From Aquila chrysaetos chrysaetos (Eukaryota > Chordata > Aves > Accipitriformes > Accipitridae), in assembly GCF_900496995.4 (NCBI RefSeq), contig NC_044012.1:25334759-25398758 (forward strand): a DNA stretch of 64,000 nt, written 5' to 3'. Under the pieces are notes generated by a model. The model did not search any database, was not told the DNA's origin, and saw only the letters and a program-made list of their open reading frames with translations. Of this stretch, positions 21,356 to 49,760 are shown in pieces. How positions within the stretch are numbered: position 1 is the stretch's first letter; every line of letters starts with the position of its first letter. A program made the position numbers and the translations under genes.

Positions 21356-24300
21356 GCCAAATATTTTGTCCGTTCATTTATTAATTTGCTTTCTCGATGG
21401 GTTTGTCAGGGAAAGGTGAAGGAAGCCGGGTGGGGAGTGGGGCTGTCGGAGGGGGGGGACCGGTGTCTCCCATCGCTCGGAGCTGGGGATGGGAAGGGGA
21501 AAGAGCAGAACTGTTTAATGAGTTTGCGCCGAAACGACTGTAAGAATTTACGGTCTGCTGCAACCGAGAGGCAGCTCCCCGATCCTGTCGAAAACTAGCC
21601 TTACGGTTTGTCTTCTAAAATATTTTCTTTGTCTTATTTTTTAATTCCCTTCTCGTGCATCTGAATGGCAGGGAGAAGCCTTGCTTAACCCCCCAATTTA
21701 TGAATGACTCTCCTTTTACGCTCGGTGAATTTTTTTGAAGACTCTGTCAGCTATTTTCTCTTTGTTAAGGCTGTATTTAGGACTGTGTGTTTCTTTAAAG
21801 CCTCGTGCACGTTCTGCTCTTGATAAAATCTCTGCGATAGGCCCTACATATTTTCTTTCTTACCTGCATAAAAATTCCTCCATAGGGCTGTAGCGTAGTA
21901 TTTCTCTTTGCAGCTCACACAATAATCTGAGCCCAGTGTAGCATTTCTTGACAACTTACAATCCATAGCATCAGGATTCAAAGAGCAGCACGTTTTTATT
22001 CGATAGTGCGGTGGTTTTTTTCTCCCTTTGCATCAGTGTTCTTGCAGATCTCTCTTCAGACTGCCGAGCCGTTAAGTCATAATTACCTTTTTAGGTTATT
22101 ATCCTTTTTATAGTATTGTATGGAAATGCTCGTCTTGGGAGCCAGCCATTTTGTGTGTGCTGTGTTGAAATGCATTTTACGACGTAGATGTTGGTTTGTA
22201 TTCAGCCTAGATGGAAGCGAAGACGTCGGAGCAGTGCATGTGCTGGGCTCTCAGCAGCCCCTAGACACACGATTTCATCCCATGGTGCTGGCGGGCTCCA
22301 GACGAGGAGCCAAACCTTGTGAAACCCATGGTTTGCCTACGGGCTCAGCGTGTTTTTAAGCGTGCGAGGGAAATCGTGTGATTCAGGGGTGCAAAAGTGG
22401 CTTTTGAACAGCAGGAGTGGAGCACATTCAGGTAAGTTGGACCTTGCCTCCTCAGCGCATGTAAATACCATTTCTGCTCCCTGAGCCCAGCAGAACAGGG
22501 CTTTAAACAGCTCTTATTCCACCGACATAATAATTTTTAATATATATATTACGGCATGGCACGGTTCGTGTTGTTTCAAGGGACCAAGATGGTGGCAGAG
22601 CTGCCTGGAGTGCTTTCGCTCTAACCTGGCCACAGCACACAGGGACAGACATGCTGGTCAGGTGTTCAGTCCCTGCAAACATGACGGATCATGTGGGGAT
22701 ATTGGGGTTTGGATGCTGGTGCAGGTGCCTGAGTTGCTGAGTCCCTTCTGTGTGACTCTGTGTGTTATAAATGCATTTGTTCTGGTAATCCAGCCTGTTC
22801 GCTTTTTTGAACTAATGCAGCCCCAAATGTTTCCGAATTGCATGTGAAGGTGCCCACTTCCCCATGGGTTTTATTTCATGGGGTGGGTGGGGGGTACCCA
22901 CTTCACTTCTGAATCTCTTGTCCCAGTGGGGCTTATTCCTGCTGGGGCAAAATATGGTGTGAAGTCTAGGTTGAAGCTGGAAGCAACACTGAGCCGTGGA
23001 TTTAGGCTGGGTCTGGCACTCAGGAGGTAGAAAGGTGGCTCTGTGACCATTAGCTTCCCTGGGTGCTTAGGGTCTGCTTGGATGGCTTGGAAGAATAAAA
23101 AATACTTGGTTGGAATTTACTGGTGATTGGTGTTACTGGCTGTGTTTTGGTGGCTGAAGGATGTTGTCCTTCTAGTTGATGATGGTGACTGAAAACTGTT
23201 CTTGCCCGCCTGGGATGCGGGAGATGCTCTGCCCTCCTGGACCATGTCAAGTAGTCCATGTCGGTGTTGGAGATATTCCTGTACGTCTCTCCTTCCCTAT
23301 CAGGCTGGGATAAAAAGCGTCCTTCTCTTCTGCCAGCGCATCGTTAGGCTGTAGTGGTCCTTGCACACGGATGGACTGACGCTGCGCTTGGGAAGAGTAG
23401 AAGTTAATCTTTCTAGAAGATAGCCCTTCTCAAAAGGTTTAGGATGCTTCTGGTCACCTGAAGCTTCTGCAGATGCCCATCTGCCTGCGTTCGGTTCTTG
23501 CGTCTTGGTGGATGGCGCTGGCAGTTGTCTTTCACCGCTGCTCCCTACCCAAACTCTTCTGATAACCTTTGCAAAGGACTGTATGATCCCATTCCTCATT
23601 TGAGTGTGACCAGTTTTCTTTTAATACAGCCACCTGCCTTCCTCCATAGGGCTCTGGTTCAGCGACCTGCTTGTCATGGGGAGGGATTTCTCTCCTATAG
23701 GTGCATCCATAAGCCTGTGTGCTGGAGACATGCATGTGCATGCTATCGCTCCTGCAAAATTTTTGGAATCTGCAGTGCCTGACCATTGTGGGGTCATGCT
23801 GTAATCTGGAGCAGGATCAGTAATATGCTGTCACAAACAGCCTGGCATTCTATCCCTGGAGATGAACTACCCTGAGCGACTTCCTTGCCACCAGTCTCAT
23901 CCTTATTGCAAGAGTTGAGCATCCCAGCAGGCTTTATCAAGCTACTGTGAGCTGGGGAGTCCTGCGAGGGCCCTGAACCAGGCAAGGGCTGAAAGATTTG
24001 CTTTTGGTGCTTCATCTTCCAAGAAGGTCCTGCCAGGCCAGCACTGCCTCCTCTGCTGCTCCGGGCTGGCTGATCGCAGCCGGTGTTACCCTGAAGCTGT
24101 GTTGCATTAAGCAGCAGGTACGGACAGGGTTATAAAGGTGATGTCTTACCTGGTCGGCGAAGAAACAAGAACAGAAATAAACATGTGATCTGCACACAGA
24201 GCATGTCCCTTTGCTCTGGGCACCAGTACCTGGAGGAGCTGCGCAGTCCGTGGTGCACGGCGTGTCCTTGCCCTTCTTCTCCTCCGTGAAGACAAGCGGC

Positions 24301-27300
24301 TCTGCGAGGAGCAGAGCAGGCACCAGGTTTGGTTTGTCCTTTTATTTTCCTTTCATGCTCCCTCAGAGGCAGGAACCCAGGTAGCTGCCTCAGCTTTTCC
24401 AGGGCTGCGAGCTGCCTCTGTGTGGCAGCTCCGCTCGTAGTAACTCCTTCTGCTGCTGGAGCAGAGATGAGTAAGGAAACTGGTTGTTACTGGGCGGGGT
24501 GGGACTGGGGAGACCTTGTGTCACTCGAGCCACGTGGCCGGGGGAAGATTTTCCTTTTAAGAAATGTCAGAGGAGATCTGTTGTAGAGTCTGTCTTGCCT
24601 CGGATGCTTGTGACGGCGGCCAGTATAAACAGCTTTGCAGGAAGGCAGGAGTAGGGTTGCCAGGAAGATTTTGGAGCACGCTGCAAAAAGTTTTAGCCCT
24701 GGCTAGTTCAGAGAGGAGGAAGATCAGAGAACCCTCGTGGTGGATCAGAGATCCCTCATGCAGAGTCCAGAGTGGAGGAAAAGAGGAAACTTTGCTCTTG
24801 ACCAGCCAGGGATGGAGCATTGGACTGTGTCCCATCTCTGCTGATCCACGCTTGGTGTGGTTGATGCTGCCTGGAGTGTGGGCGGCCGGAAAGCTCCAGC
24901 CTGGGAGCTAGAGGAAACCTCCAGCAGTGGTGGCATGACTTCTGGATGTCATGGCCTTCACCTCGGGTGTCTCGCTTGGACTCCTGTGAGAAAGGAGAAG
25001 TGTAGGTTGCACCTCTCGGTCTGGATCGCGTCCAGAGGCAGAAAGCGGAGGATTTCTGTCTGTTTTTTTCTGCATTTGTAGCCTCCCTCTTGGCTCCAGG
25101 GGAATCTTGCTGAGGGTCTGCTGGTTTCTTTTGTAAGATTTTTCCTTCTGCGTACTGCTGGTTTTCAGTTGGACAGGTAGGATGGCACATTATCTTGTGT
25201 TGCCTTTCAGCTTTGCTGTGTGTCAGCCTGTTAATTGCAACCCATCAATTAGTTCTGGAGGGTCTGAGTCCGGGAATAGCGGCTGGACGATGCAGTTGGT
25301 TGTGTAGGAGTCGAAGACAAAAGTGTGAGTTAACACAACGGAGGAGCCCTAAAAGAAAGACAGGGGAGGGGTTATAACCTCCCAGGGCTTCCCTGAATAA
25401 ACTTAAGTTGAAATTAACTTCTGCTGATGCTGCCAAATTTTGGTTGCTTGGTCCCACATTCATCAGGTAAATCTCAGAAGGATGTTTATACGTACAGGCA
25501 GCGTGTTAAGAACTGGCTATATCTAGTCCCTAGATATACTTGGTTCTCCAGTATAATATTCATCTTTTTGGCCCAACTCACTTGTTCCAGCTTTTAAAAT
25601 AGTTGTGTTGGTTGTTTTTTTTTCCTTGTGGGTGATGTATCAAATATAAATGGAAAATTGGGCTGCTGCTTTGTTTTTCTGGGAACAGCAAACCTGTCTT
25701 TCAAGCACCGGAGAAGTAGAACTGCCTAAAGCTAAAGGAACGTGTAGAGGAGCGCATGATGCTGAAGCTAATGACTGCCTTGCCCCTGACTGTGCTGAAG
25801 GCAGCATCGGCACATATGGGCACCGGGCTGTGATGCTCTTGCGTTTCCGCACAGAACAGCATGCCCGTGGGGACGTGAACCAAAAATGAAGGTGAGCCTG
25901 TAAACCAGTGGCACTGGAAATGCATGGTTCCAACTGGAGGGACTGCGGAGAGGAGAGCTCTTGTGCTTATAAATTGGGAGGAGATATGGGGACTGGCTGG
26001 TGCTGGGGTGGAGAAAGAGGTTTGGAGCTTGCCTGGGTGGTGGCAATGTTCAGCAGCTGCTGGAGCGTCAGATTTGGGGACCCAAAGTCTTTGGGAAGAG
26101 CGTCTGCACACCGAGCGACTGTGACTTGTCCATTATATCGGGTAATTACCGTTGGTAGAGAACAAGGGCGATGCTCCCATCACAGCTAGGTGCTGCCTGT
26201 TGTTCGGCTCAGCTGCAGAAGTTTTGCTGGGATTCCTAGAAGGCATTTTACCTCCAACATCGGCTGGTATGGTCTCACTGATGATGCTGCATTTCGTCTC
26301 TCGGACTGCCCTGCGTCCCTGTGTCATGGGGGCTGAGCAGGGTGTCCCTTCTCTCCCTCTGGCCTCCTACTCCCTGGGAGCCTCTTAAATGTTGGCTCTA
26401 AACTGACACAAGCTTTTTTTTTTTTTTTTTTTGTAGTCAGGAAAGCTTTCTCACCTACAGAGCTGCAACTGGAGATAATTACAGTCTGTATCAAGTCAGA
26501 AACAAAACATGTTTTATAGCTCTCTTGTTTTCCCCTGGGGGATTTTGCCACCATTTGAGAATTTTGTTTCAAAATTTTTTTTTTTTTTTTTTTAAATAAA
26601 GTTCCTTAGGGAAGTGAGAGGGAGAGCCTGCTTCCTGGGATGTGCCAGATCTGCAGGAGTGTTTTGCTGGAGGGAGGCGAGTCTGGATGATCTGGTTTGT
26701 GATGCTGTGTTGGTGGAGATGTGCCGTCATGCCTGTTGCCTCCTGTCCTTCAGGTGTGACTTGAGCACACCTGTATTGTCTGGTGCAGCTGGATGGCATC
26801 GCTCAGTGTGCATCCATTTAACATGGTCCTATTACTGTCTGATTAATGAGGTTCGTTTCTTCTGAAAAGTGGCTAAAATTCAGAGGGGGGGAAAAATCTG
26901 CTTTCACTTAGTTTATAATCCTAGATTGCCGATAAAGAGGAGATGCTCCACAGCCGGTCCTCGTTCATGAGTCAAACCAGAGAGGTTTAACCTTTGCTCT
27001 TTGTTTGCGTTACTGTGACACAGAGCGGACTGGTACTGAAGTTCCTGTCTGACCTTCAGACTCACTGAATAGCCTGTGGTTGAAAGAATTCCTGCTCTTT
27101 TCTGCTATTTTTTGGCTGAAGTAGAGTGCTCTCCCCTGGCTTGCCCAGTTCTGCAGATGAGGTGCTCTGGAAATTCCCAGGGCTCCCAGTAAAGCTGCAG
27201 TTTTTCCCCTCCCCTTCCCCCTCCTCGCAGCTGAGTGTTAATGCTGAAGGGCCCCATTCAATAAAGAATCTGAAGCCTAATTTAATTTTTATTGAATCTG

Positions 27301-30300
27301 GCTGAAAGCGTGTGCTCCTTACCAAGCCTGGAAAGCTTCCTCTTGAAAGGATTAAATAGTTGTGGTACCTGTTTCTGATAACAGTGCTTTTGATTTGTTT
27401 CTAGTACTGAAGCCACTCACGTTAAAAGGGAGGGCATTTTGAAACCCTTCAGGTACCATCTACTCACATCTCTGCAAGCAGGGATTTCATTCATGGTCTG
27501 CTCAGTCCTTTCCTCCTGCAGCAAGTGCATGTGCTAAATGATGCTGCTGAAATCCCACTGACTGGTGGCCATCGATTCCTGGAGGCTGGTGTATTGTTTC
27601 CTCAGTGTTTGTTGGCCAAGACCTTGATTTCCCACCCAGTGCGTTCCTCTTCTGTGTCCCGAGACAGTGTTTCCTGCTTGTCCCCCAGCTCTGTGCTAGC
27701 GGGTGACGGCAAAGCTGGAAAATCACAGGGATACTGTGATGCTCAGGGACGTGGTACCACTCTTGTGATGGAGCAAGATGGGTCCATGTAGGTGAGGGAC
27801 ACCCAAAAACCCACTTTGGTGATGGGACCAGTAGGTCTCTGGGCTTCCTGCAGGGATGGGGAGACAGAAGGAGACCATCTGTCTTGCAAAGAGGCCAAGC
27901 AAAAGATTTGTTCTCCTTTTGTACCGCTGCTGTCTCTCCTTTGTGGTCTCAGTGGTGGTGAGCCTTGGCTGCTGCTGACTCCATTGCTTGGCACAGATCC
28001 TGCCGGTGCCTCTGTCGCTGGCTTTGTTTCATGCTCCCACTCTGATCGGAGCATGGTGATAACACTCCTCATCACCTGTGTGCCTGCAGACGGGGCTTTA
28101 CAGCTTCCTTCTGCTCACGGGTGTGCAGAGGCAGCCCAGCTCCAAATCAGCAGTTACTAGCAGGTAATTTCTTCTCTTTTCCCATGTAGCAGTTCAAAGG
28201 GACAGCAGCTACTGTGGGTCTTTAAAGGAAACACACAACTCCACTCACGTTTCATGGCAGTGGTTTAGCTTGCTTAAATAACTGCCTGTAAAGGTCTTTG
28301 GCTCAATCTGAAACCTCATCAGAGCCCAGCAACTCTCCCTTTGGGTATGTTGCTTTTTTTTGTCTGTGCCAGGTTTGCTGGATGTGGCACCTTGAGGTGC
28401 AGATGTCACCTTTCATATTTTTTAAAACGGGCAAATTTTTACAATATTCTGATGGTTTTCCTCGTGCAGGTACATCTCACTACCCTTCTGAAGGCCAGAA
28501 GATGACCATTGTGTGCTCAGGAGGCCTGAACCTCCTTTGTGCACTCCAGTATTGTTTTATTTTTCTGCTTGCCAGCGATATTACAGCAGTGTTTGTCTTG
28601 GTGTCAGAACACATGACGTGAAATATCCATGTGCATGAAGCAGCACAAGGTTTTTGAGTACCAAGACGTAATTCAGTGAAATTGCTTCAGATTGCTTATC
28701 AGTCAAGGTGGCACCAGCTCTCCTATGCTTGGTGGGTGTTGTTCTGGGGTTTTTTTTAAGCGATATATTCAGTTTATGTATTGTATCAATGTGGAGCTTG
28801 TTTCATACCGACAAAGTGGCTTCCCAGCAGGGAAGAACCTGCAGGATGACTTGACCGCACCGTGGGGTGGGTACCACTATCTAGGGATGCTTTTTTAACA
28901 TATCCTCAAGCAAACACTGAAGTGGTGGCAGGTTAGAAAGTGCCTGTGCTCCCTCCCTGTGCGTCAGCCTTTGTCTGCCAGGTATCTGGACTTCTCTCTC
29001 CTCCTCCTCCTCACTTTCTTTCATCTCCCAAGAGTATGAAGTGGGGGAGACAGCCGTGGAGGGCCTTTCATGGCTGAGTTAATTGGAGCTCGGAGCTTTC
29101 CCAGCAGCCGGATCCAGACCACAGCGCTGGGTGCGGTGAGGCTTTTCGCTATCCCATGGTGTCTTAAATAACCCACCGCCACTCACAGCTTCAATTTAAC
29201 CTGGGGTCACTTCTTAGGGATGGGGGTGGAGAGCGGCATTTCATGTGTCTTCCTTGGCTTGCCTGTGCTTGCCTTTCTATATTTGGTTGCAGTAGACGTG
29301 TGTTTTCCTGCAGAGAGACTAGACTGTCAGGTAGAAAGAAGTCTAAGGTGCTCACCCTGGATGTGGCAGCCTCTTTGAGATTGGGCTGTGCCAGAGGTTT
29401 GGTCGGACTTTTTTTCTATTGCATTGCAGATGTGTGTTTGTTTTCTTGCTGCCTGCTGTGACTGCAGCCCTTTTTTTAAGAGTAAAGTTTCTCTAGCATG
29501 GTTTATACCCTTGAAACCATATTGATGCTGTAGTTGAACTTGTGTGACAGCTGTACTTTGGAAGATGTGTAATTATAGGGGATTTATAACTGAGGCAGAA
29601 CAACATTTTCCTGGTAGAAATTTGGCTTGGCGAAGGTTTATCTCGTGAGTGACTTAGAGCCAAGTTTAGGAAGCTCCACCTGAAGCGAGCATGGAGGAGC
29701 AGAGGTGCCCGAGATTCGGCCGCTTTGGCCTCATCTTTCAGCCTGTAGCACGTAGACCTTATTAACGAGCCCCTGCAAGCTGCTGGCGTGTGGAGCAGAA
29801 AAAGTTATCGGTGTTCTTGAGACAACTACATTTTAATTCTGACTTATTCCCCACTTGTTTGTCATCGTCCCTAGCCCTGGTCTGTGTGTCAGTAGGTAAA
29901 GATCTCACCAAGCTGGTCTTTCCTTTTTTCAGGTGGAGCTCCCTTGGCTTTTTTTTTGTTGTAGCTAGTTTCTTATCAGCCTGGGAGCAGAGAGATAGGT
30001 TTGGGATGGGCTCTGCGGCTTCTTCCTCTTTTTACTGCATCTGTTTGCCACGGGGCATTTCTGCACCTGGAGGAGAGGCAGGGGAAGATGGAGAGGGAGC
30101 GTGGGTGGGGATGGTCCTGCATGTGCCTTCAACCTTTGAGTGAGAAGGTGCCTTGCATTCCTCTAGAGGAATTGATTGAGTGAGAAGGTCCCTGCATTGC
30201 CGACTAACAGGGCAACTTCGGCCGAGAGCGTAGAAAGAGCAGGAAAAACCGCATGGTAGGAGATTTTCTGTATTTTGGAAGCTTGCTACCAAACTTGGCG

Positions 30301-30649
30301 TGCTGTGGCATTCGTACTGATAGCAGGGGGCTCAAACCATGCTTCGGGTCCCCTCAAAAAAAAGAAGTCCATGGCATGAAGCCTGCAAACAAAGCCTTAC
30401 AAAAACTAAGGCCGGGCATCTGTAGTGCGAGAAGGAGCTGAGCTGCCCTCGTGTCCCTGGATGACTCGAGTGTTTTCCAGCTCCCCTTTCTAGTAAATCT
30501 TGTCGAATCGCAGCCGGCAGTGTTTTAATGCCGAACGAGGGATTGTGCCCTCATTCTCAAGGGTTTCGGGGTGCTCTCGCCCTTCAGGTGCGTGCGGTTC
30601 CTTCTGCTTGGGAAACTCCCTGCCTGGCTGGTTTTAGGATCGGGACTAA

Positions 30650-45578
<14,929 letters not shown>

Positions 45579-47286
45579 CGCCTATTGACCGTCCCCCCCT
45601 TCCTCCCCACTTCCGTCGCATGCAGTGCCTGTACTGGTGCCTACCGTACACGGGGAAAAAAGACAAAAAAAAGAAACAAAAAACAAACAAATGAAAAAAC
45701 AAAACAAAAAAAAAAACAAACAAAAAAACCCCATTTCAAACCTTCAGCGACCTGTCCTTTTTCCAAACCTTAACTACTTTGGTTTTCTATAGCAGTGAGA
45801 GGTCACTTCCTTTGCCCGAGGTCAGAACAATGTCTGCTTGAAATCAGCACTCTCCATGTGTTAAAGCTTGTTTTATGCTATTTTTTGTAATGACAAAGCA
45901 TAGAATTTTTAATTGTGTTGTGGGTTTTTTTTTTCTTTTTTTTCTTTTTTTTTTCCTCCTTTGCTAAATGGATGGTTAAAACTTTTTTTCCTTTCCAGAG
46001 ACTTTGTAAGGGCATCCACTCGACATTAAGTGACCATTATTTTTTTTAAAGGGCAGCCTGTGCTGACTCACGGGGAAACGGGGGCAAAGAGATGTGATGG
46101 GCTGGAGCCCGGACTGCCGTCCACAGTAGGGTGCTACAATTCCCTTGGCTCGGCAGAAGAAGTCAGGAGATGCCGATCCCAACACCTTAGCTCCCGTCTC
46201 TCTCTCTTCCCGGAGGAAGGGAGCCTGGTTTGGTGAGGAGAGCTGTTGCCCATTGGCACTGGTGTGCGGGCATTGGCGCTGACGGGGTCGATGGATGGTG
46301 CTGGCAACCCCCTTGACCGACCCGAGGAGCCTGGCGGGGTGCAGAGGGGTGTCGATGCCACCCAGTGAGCCCCTGGTATGGCAGGCAGGCGGCCACCATG
46401 GTGCACACCGGCAGTGGTGGTGGTGCTTCTCGGCAGGCTCTAGAGCAGACTGCGAACGACTGGTGGCCTCGGGCGCGGTGAGTCCCCCTTTCTCTCCCCT
46501 CTGTGCTCTTGCATGCTCCGGAGCTGCTCTTGGTCGTCGTCACTCACCGCCAGCCCTCGCAGATGATGGGGACGGCACTGTGGTCTCTGCACGGCACCCG
46601 GGCTCCAGCTGGCGGTTAAACCCAAAGCAAGAAATAAGCTGCGAAAAGTCGTCTGAGAAACGCTCTATTTGCACTTAACCTTCACACTAATGGGCCCTCC
46701 CCTCCTCTTCCTCCTCCACAGACAACAACCCTAGCCAGGGGAAATTGCGCCCCGGCTGCCGGAGAGACCCTGGCAGAGCCGTCCCCGCATCCTCGCCTCC
46801 ACGTCTCCTCGCCTCCGCCGGGACCTCTTGGTGCCCAAACTTGCCCAAACCCGAGCGTCTGCGCAGGGGTTTGCTGCTCCTGGGGTTTCCTGAGAGTTTT
46901 CTGGTTGTTTTTAATTTTTTTTTTTAATTAATTTCCTTTTTTTGTTTGTTTGTTTTTTAATTTTTCCCTGACGTTAAAATTTTCTTGTGCAATTTTGAAG
47001 CGCCAGCTCACCCATGGGGAGCTGCTTGACGGGTGGGGGGCCTGGGAACACCTCCCCCCTCACCTCTGCCGCTGGGGACGAGGCGCCTTCTCTCCCAAAA
47101 TGCCACCCCTCGACTGGTGGGGGGGACCCCCACCCTGTCAGCATCCCCCTTCAATTCAATGAGCACTTAACCCCCGAGGGGTCTGGATGCCCCGACCCTC
47201 CACCCCCCTGGGGCCCTCCAGAGGCGAAAGGATTTTATTTGTTTTTTAATTTTTTTTTTTTTGGAAGCTAGTGAAGCGTAGTGGCG

Positions 47287-47319
<33 letters not shown>
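47287..47319. repeat. (TA)n microsatellite, one interruption
   Basis: TA tract interrupted by a single C at 47301, in the GATAD2B 3' UTR. Confidence 0.92.
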
Positions 47320-47389
47320 TTTTGTGGGTTTTTTTGTTTTGTTTTTAATCTTGTTTAGCTGGCTCCTCTGTTCCACACTCCCCCCCTCG

Positions 47390-47415
47390 CCCCCCCCCCC
47401 CCCCCCCCCCCCCCC
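47390..47415. repeat. 26-C homopolymer
   Basis: Uninterrupted C26 in the GATAD2B 3' UTR, preceded by CCCCCCTCGC. Confidence 0.9.
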
Positions 47416-47492
47416 GGACACTGAGATCCTTTTCAAATCTCCTTTTATTGCCCTGCTTCCATGGGAGCACTTTGACAAATCGTTTCTTCTTG

Positions 47493-47498
47493 AATAAA
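47493..47498 (+). terminator. GATAD2B: Possible internal poly(A) signal AATAAA in GATAD2B 3' UTR
   Basis: AATAAA in TTGAATAAACCTGAGG about 1.9 kb after the stop codon. Would give a shorter transcript lacking the tandem array; use is not shown by the sequence. Confidence 0.45.
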
Positions 47499-48469
47499 CC
47501 TGAGGTTTTGGTTATTCAGGGCGGGGGGGGGTATTTTTTTTATCAGCTTATCCTTCACCACCCCCTCTTCCCAGGGCCCTTCGACGTGGTCGAGCCCCCC
47601 CCACCCCTCCCCGTCCCTCGCTCAAGTGCCATTCTCCCCCGTCAGGTGTTACCGAGAGGTACGAGGTGACCTGGGCGCATGGGTTGAGATTAAATTATAA
47701 AACTTTAAAAAAAACCATGAAAAAAAAAAATACAAAAAACCAAGTGCAATACTTAATGCCGGGGGGGACAACGCAGGGGGGGTGGAGCAGATGGACGGAG
47801 GGAACCAATGGAGAACAAGATGCCGACTTCATGGTGCTATAAGTGAAATTTGGGGACAGGGGGGACGACCCTTTTTTGCCCCCCCCCCCCCCCCCCTTCC
47901 TTGGCGGGGGGGTTTCGATGGGGCCGGGATGGGGTGGGACCCTTGGCCCTGGGGTCTGCAGGCAGTTCCCCCCCCCCGCCCCACCCAATAATGGAGCCCC
48001 AAAACAGTGCCTGCGGTCCCGCAGGGGGAGCAGGGCCGTCCCTAGGGCCCCCCGAGGCTTCGGCTGTGACCTGCGCAGGTTTAACAGTTTTTTTTGGTTT
48101 TTTTGGGTTTTTTTTTCTGGCTTGTTCCCTGCCCCCGGCCCCCAGGGATGTGATGTACGGTAGAAAACCCTCCTTTTCCTTTATATTTTTTTTCCCCAGA
48201 TACAGAAATTAGGATTTCTTTCCCGCTTTTGTTCGCGTTTCTTTTACAGCTAGGGGTAGATCTGCTTGTGAAAATGCTTTTATTGGGATTTATTTTGGGG
48301 GGGGGGGGGGATGGTGTTTGTTTTTTTTGTTGTTTTTTTTTGTTGTTCCTCCAAAGGCATAACCCATCCCTCCTCTAACCTCCCCCCCCCCCCTTCATTA
48401 GCTTATGATATTGCTGCCGAAATGTTATAACAAGGACTCATTCGTGTATATAAGCTATTTCTTGACACA

Positions 48470-48471
<2 letters not shown>

Positions 48472-48498
<27 letters not shown>
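48472..48498. repeat. A27 run in the GATAD2B 3' UTR
   Basis: Genomic A27 after CTTGACACATT, followed by further A-rich sequence to 48560. It could cause internal oligo-dT priming and false transcript ends. Confidence 0.85.
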
Positions 48499-48502
<4 letters not shown>

Positions 48503-49115
48503 AAAAAAAAAACACCAAAAAAAAAAAAAGAAATTGTACATTGTGTAGAAAAAACAAAAACAAACAAACCGGAAAACGAACCCGCCTAGCCATGGGTGTT
48601 GTGGAAGTCGTCACGTCCTTCTCGTAGTGTGACCTCGTGTGTATGACATGAAATGTGCAAAAGGGGGGTTCCCGGCGGCTCGGCTCGGGGGGGGGGGTAA
48701 GGGGGGGGTAGGGAATGGTGCTGGGGGGGGGACACACGGGACCGGTGGCCCCCCCCCCCCCCCCCCCCCCCCGGCCCCGGCGATGCACTGGTGGCGGTGG
48801 CCACCTCCCAAATCTGTGCCTTTCACACACACGCAAACTCGGACCCCCCCCGCGGCACCAGCAGCCCCGGAGGCAGGGAGGGGGTGTCCCACAAAAAATA
48901 AAAAAAAAAGGGGGGGGGGGGCAGCGCGCTGAGCACGGGGGGAGCGGGGCCTGAGGGGGACGAGTATTATAAACTGTAACTGTATTTGCACTGTTTTTAT
49001 TATTGCATTGGCATATATACAATATACATCTATAACAACCTGCGGTCTGCGGCCTCCTTCCTCTTCCCCGGCAGCACGCACGCCCCCCCTTCCCCCCCAA
49101 AACCCCACAATGCAG

Positions 49116-49760
49116 CAGGGATTTCAGCCCCCAATTTGCAGGATTTTGGCCCCAATTTGCAGGATTTCAGGCTAAATTGGTAGGATTTTAGGCCCGGTTT
49201 GCAGGATTTTGGCCAAATTTCCAGGATTTTAGGCTCAATTTGCGGAATTTCAGCACCAATTTGTGGGATTTTAGGCCCAATTTGCAGGGTTTTGGCCAAA
49301 TTTGCAGGATTTCAGGCTAAATTTGTGGGATTTCAGCCCCAATTTTGAGGGTTTTAGGCCTGATTTGCAGGATTTCAGGCTAAATTTGCAGGTTTTCATC
49401 CCGGATTTCAGGCGCAATTTGCAGGATTTTGGTCCCGAGTTGTGGGTTTTCAGCCCCAGTTTGCAGGATTTTGGCCAAATTTGCGGGCTTTCAGGCTAAA
49501 TTTGTGGGATTTCAGCCTCAATTTGCAGGATTTCAGGGTAAATGTGTGGGTTTTTAGCCCAAATTTGCAGTATTTTAGGCCCAATTTGTAGGATTTTTGG
49601 TCCCAATTTACAGGATTTTGGCTGCCAGTTGTAGGATTTTAGGCCCAATTTGCAGGATTTTGGACCCAAGTTGTGGGGTTTTGCTCCTGATTTGCAGGAT
49701 TCAGTCCCAATTTGTGGGTTTTCAGCCCCAATTTGTGGGATTTCAGCCCCCGTTTGCAGG
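49116..49760 (+). repeat. 21-bp minisatellite, about 31 copies
   Basis: Consensus GGATTTTAGGCCCAATTTGCA, units 20-22 bp (one cut to 13). Two sub-types recur: GGATTTCAGGCTAAATTTG and GGATTTTGGCC. Because 21 is a multiple of three and units rarely hold stops, both strands show open frames of seven-residue periodicity (LQDFGPN on +, SCKLGPK on -). These frames have no start or splice context and are not genes. The array lies in the distal GATAD2B 3' UTR. Confidence 0.95.

Larger units (their letters stand above)
20000..22120. other. AT/pyrimidine-rich unique stretch with embedded CpG patch
   Basis: Unlike the surrounding intron, this stretch has long pyrimidine tracts, several homopolymers and, at about 20530-20720, a compact CpG-rich patch with TATATAAG at 20655-20662. 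A good splice donor (TGTACCT|GTAAGTATT) lies at 20071, and TTTACAG at 20211-20217 resembles an acceptor. It may be a conserved enhancer or an alternative GATAD2B promoter; the sequence alone does not decide. Confidence 0.35.

Noticed and set aside
26279-26336. C/D-box snoRNA-like pattern (TGATGATG ... CTGA)
   Set aside because: No terminal stem seen and the box arrangement is easily found by chance.
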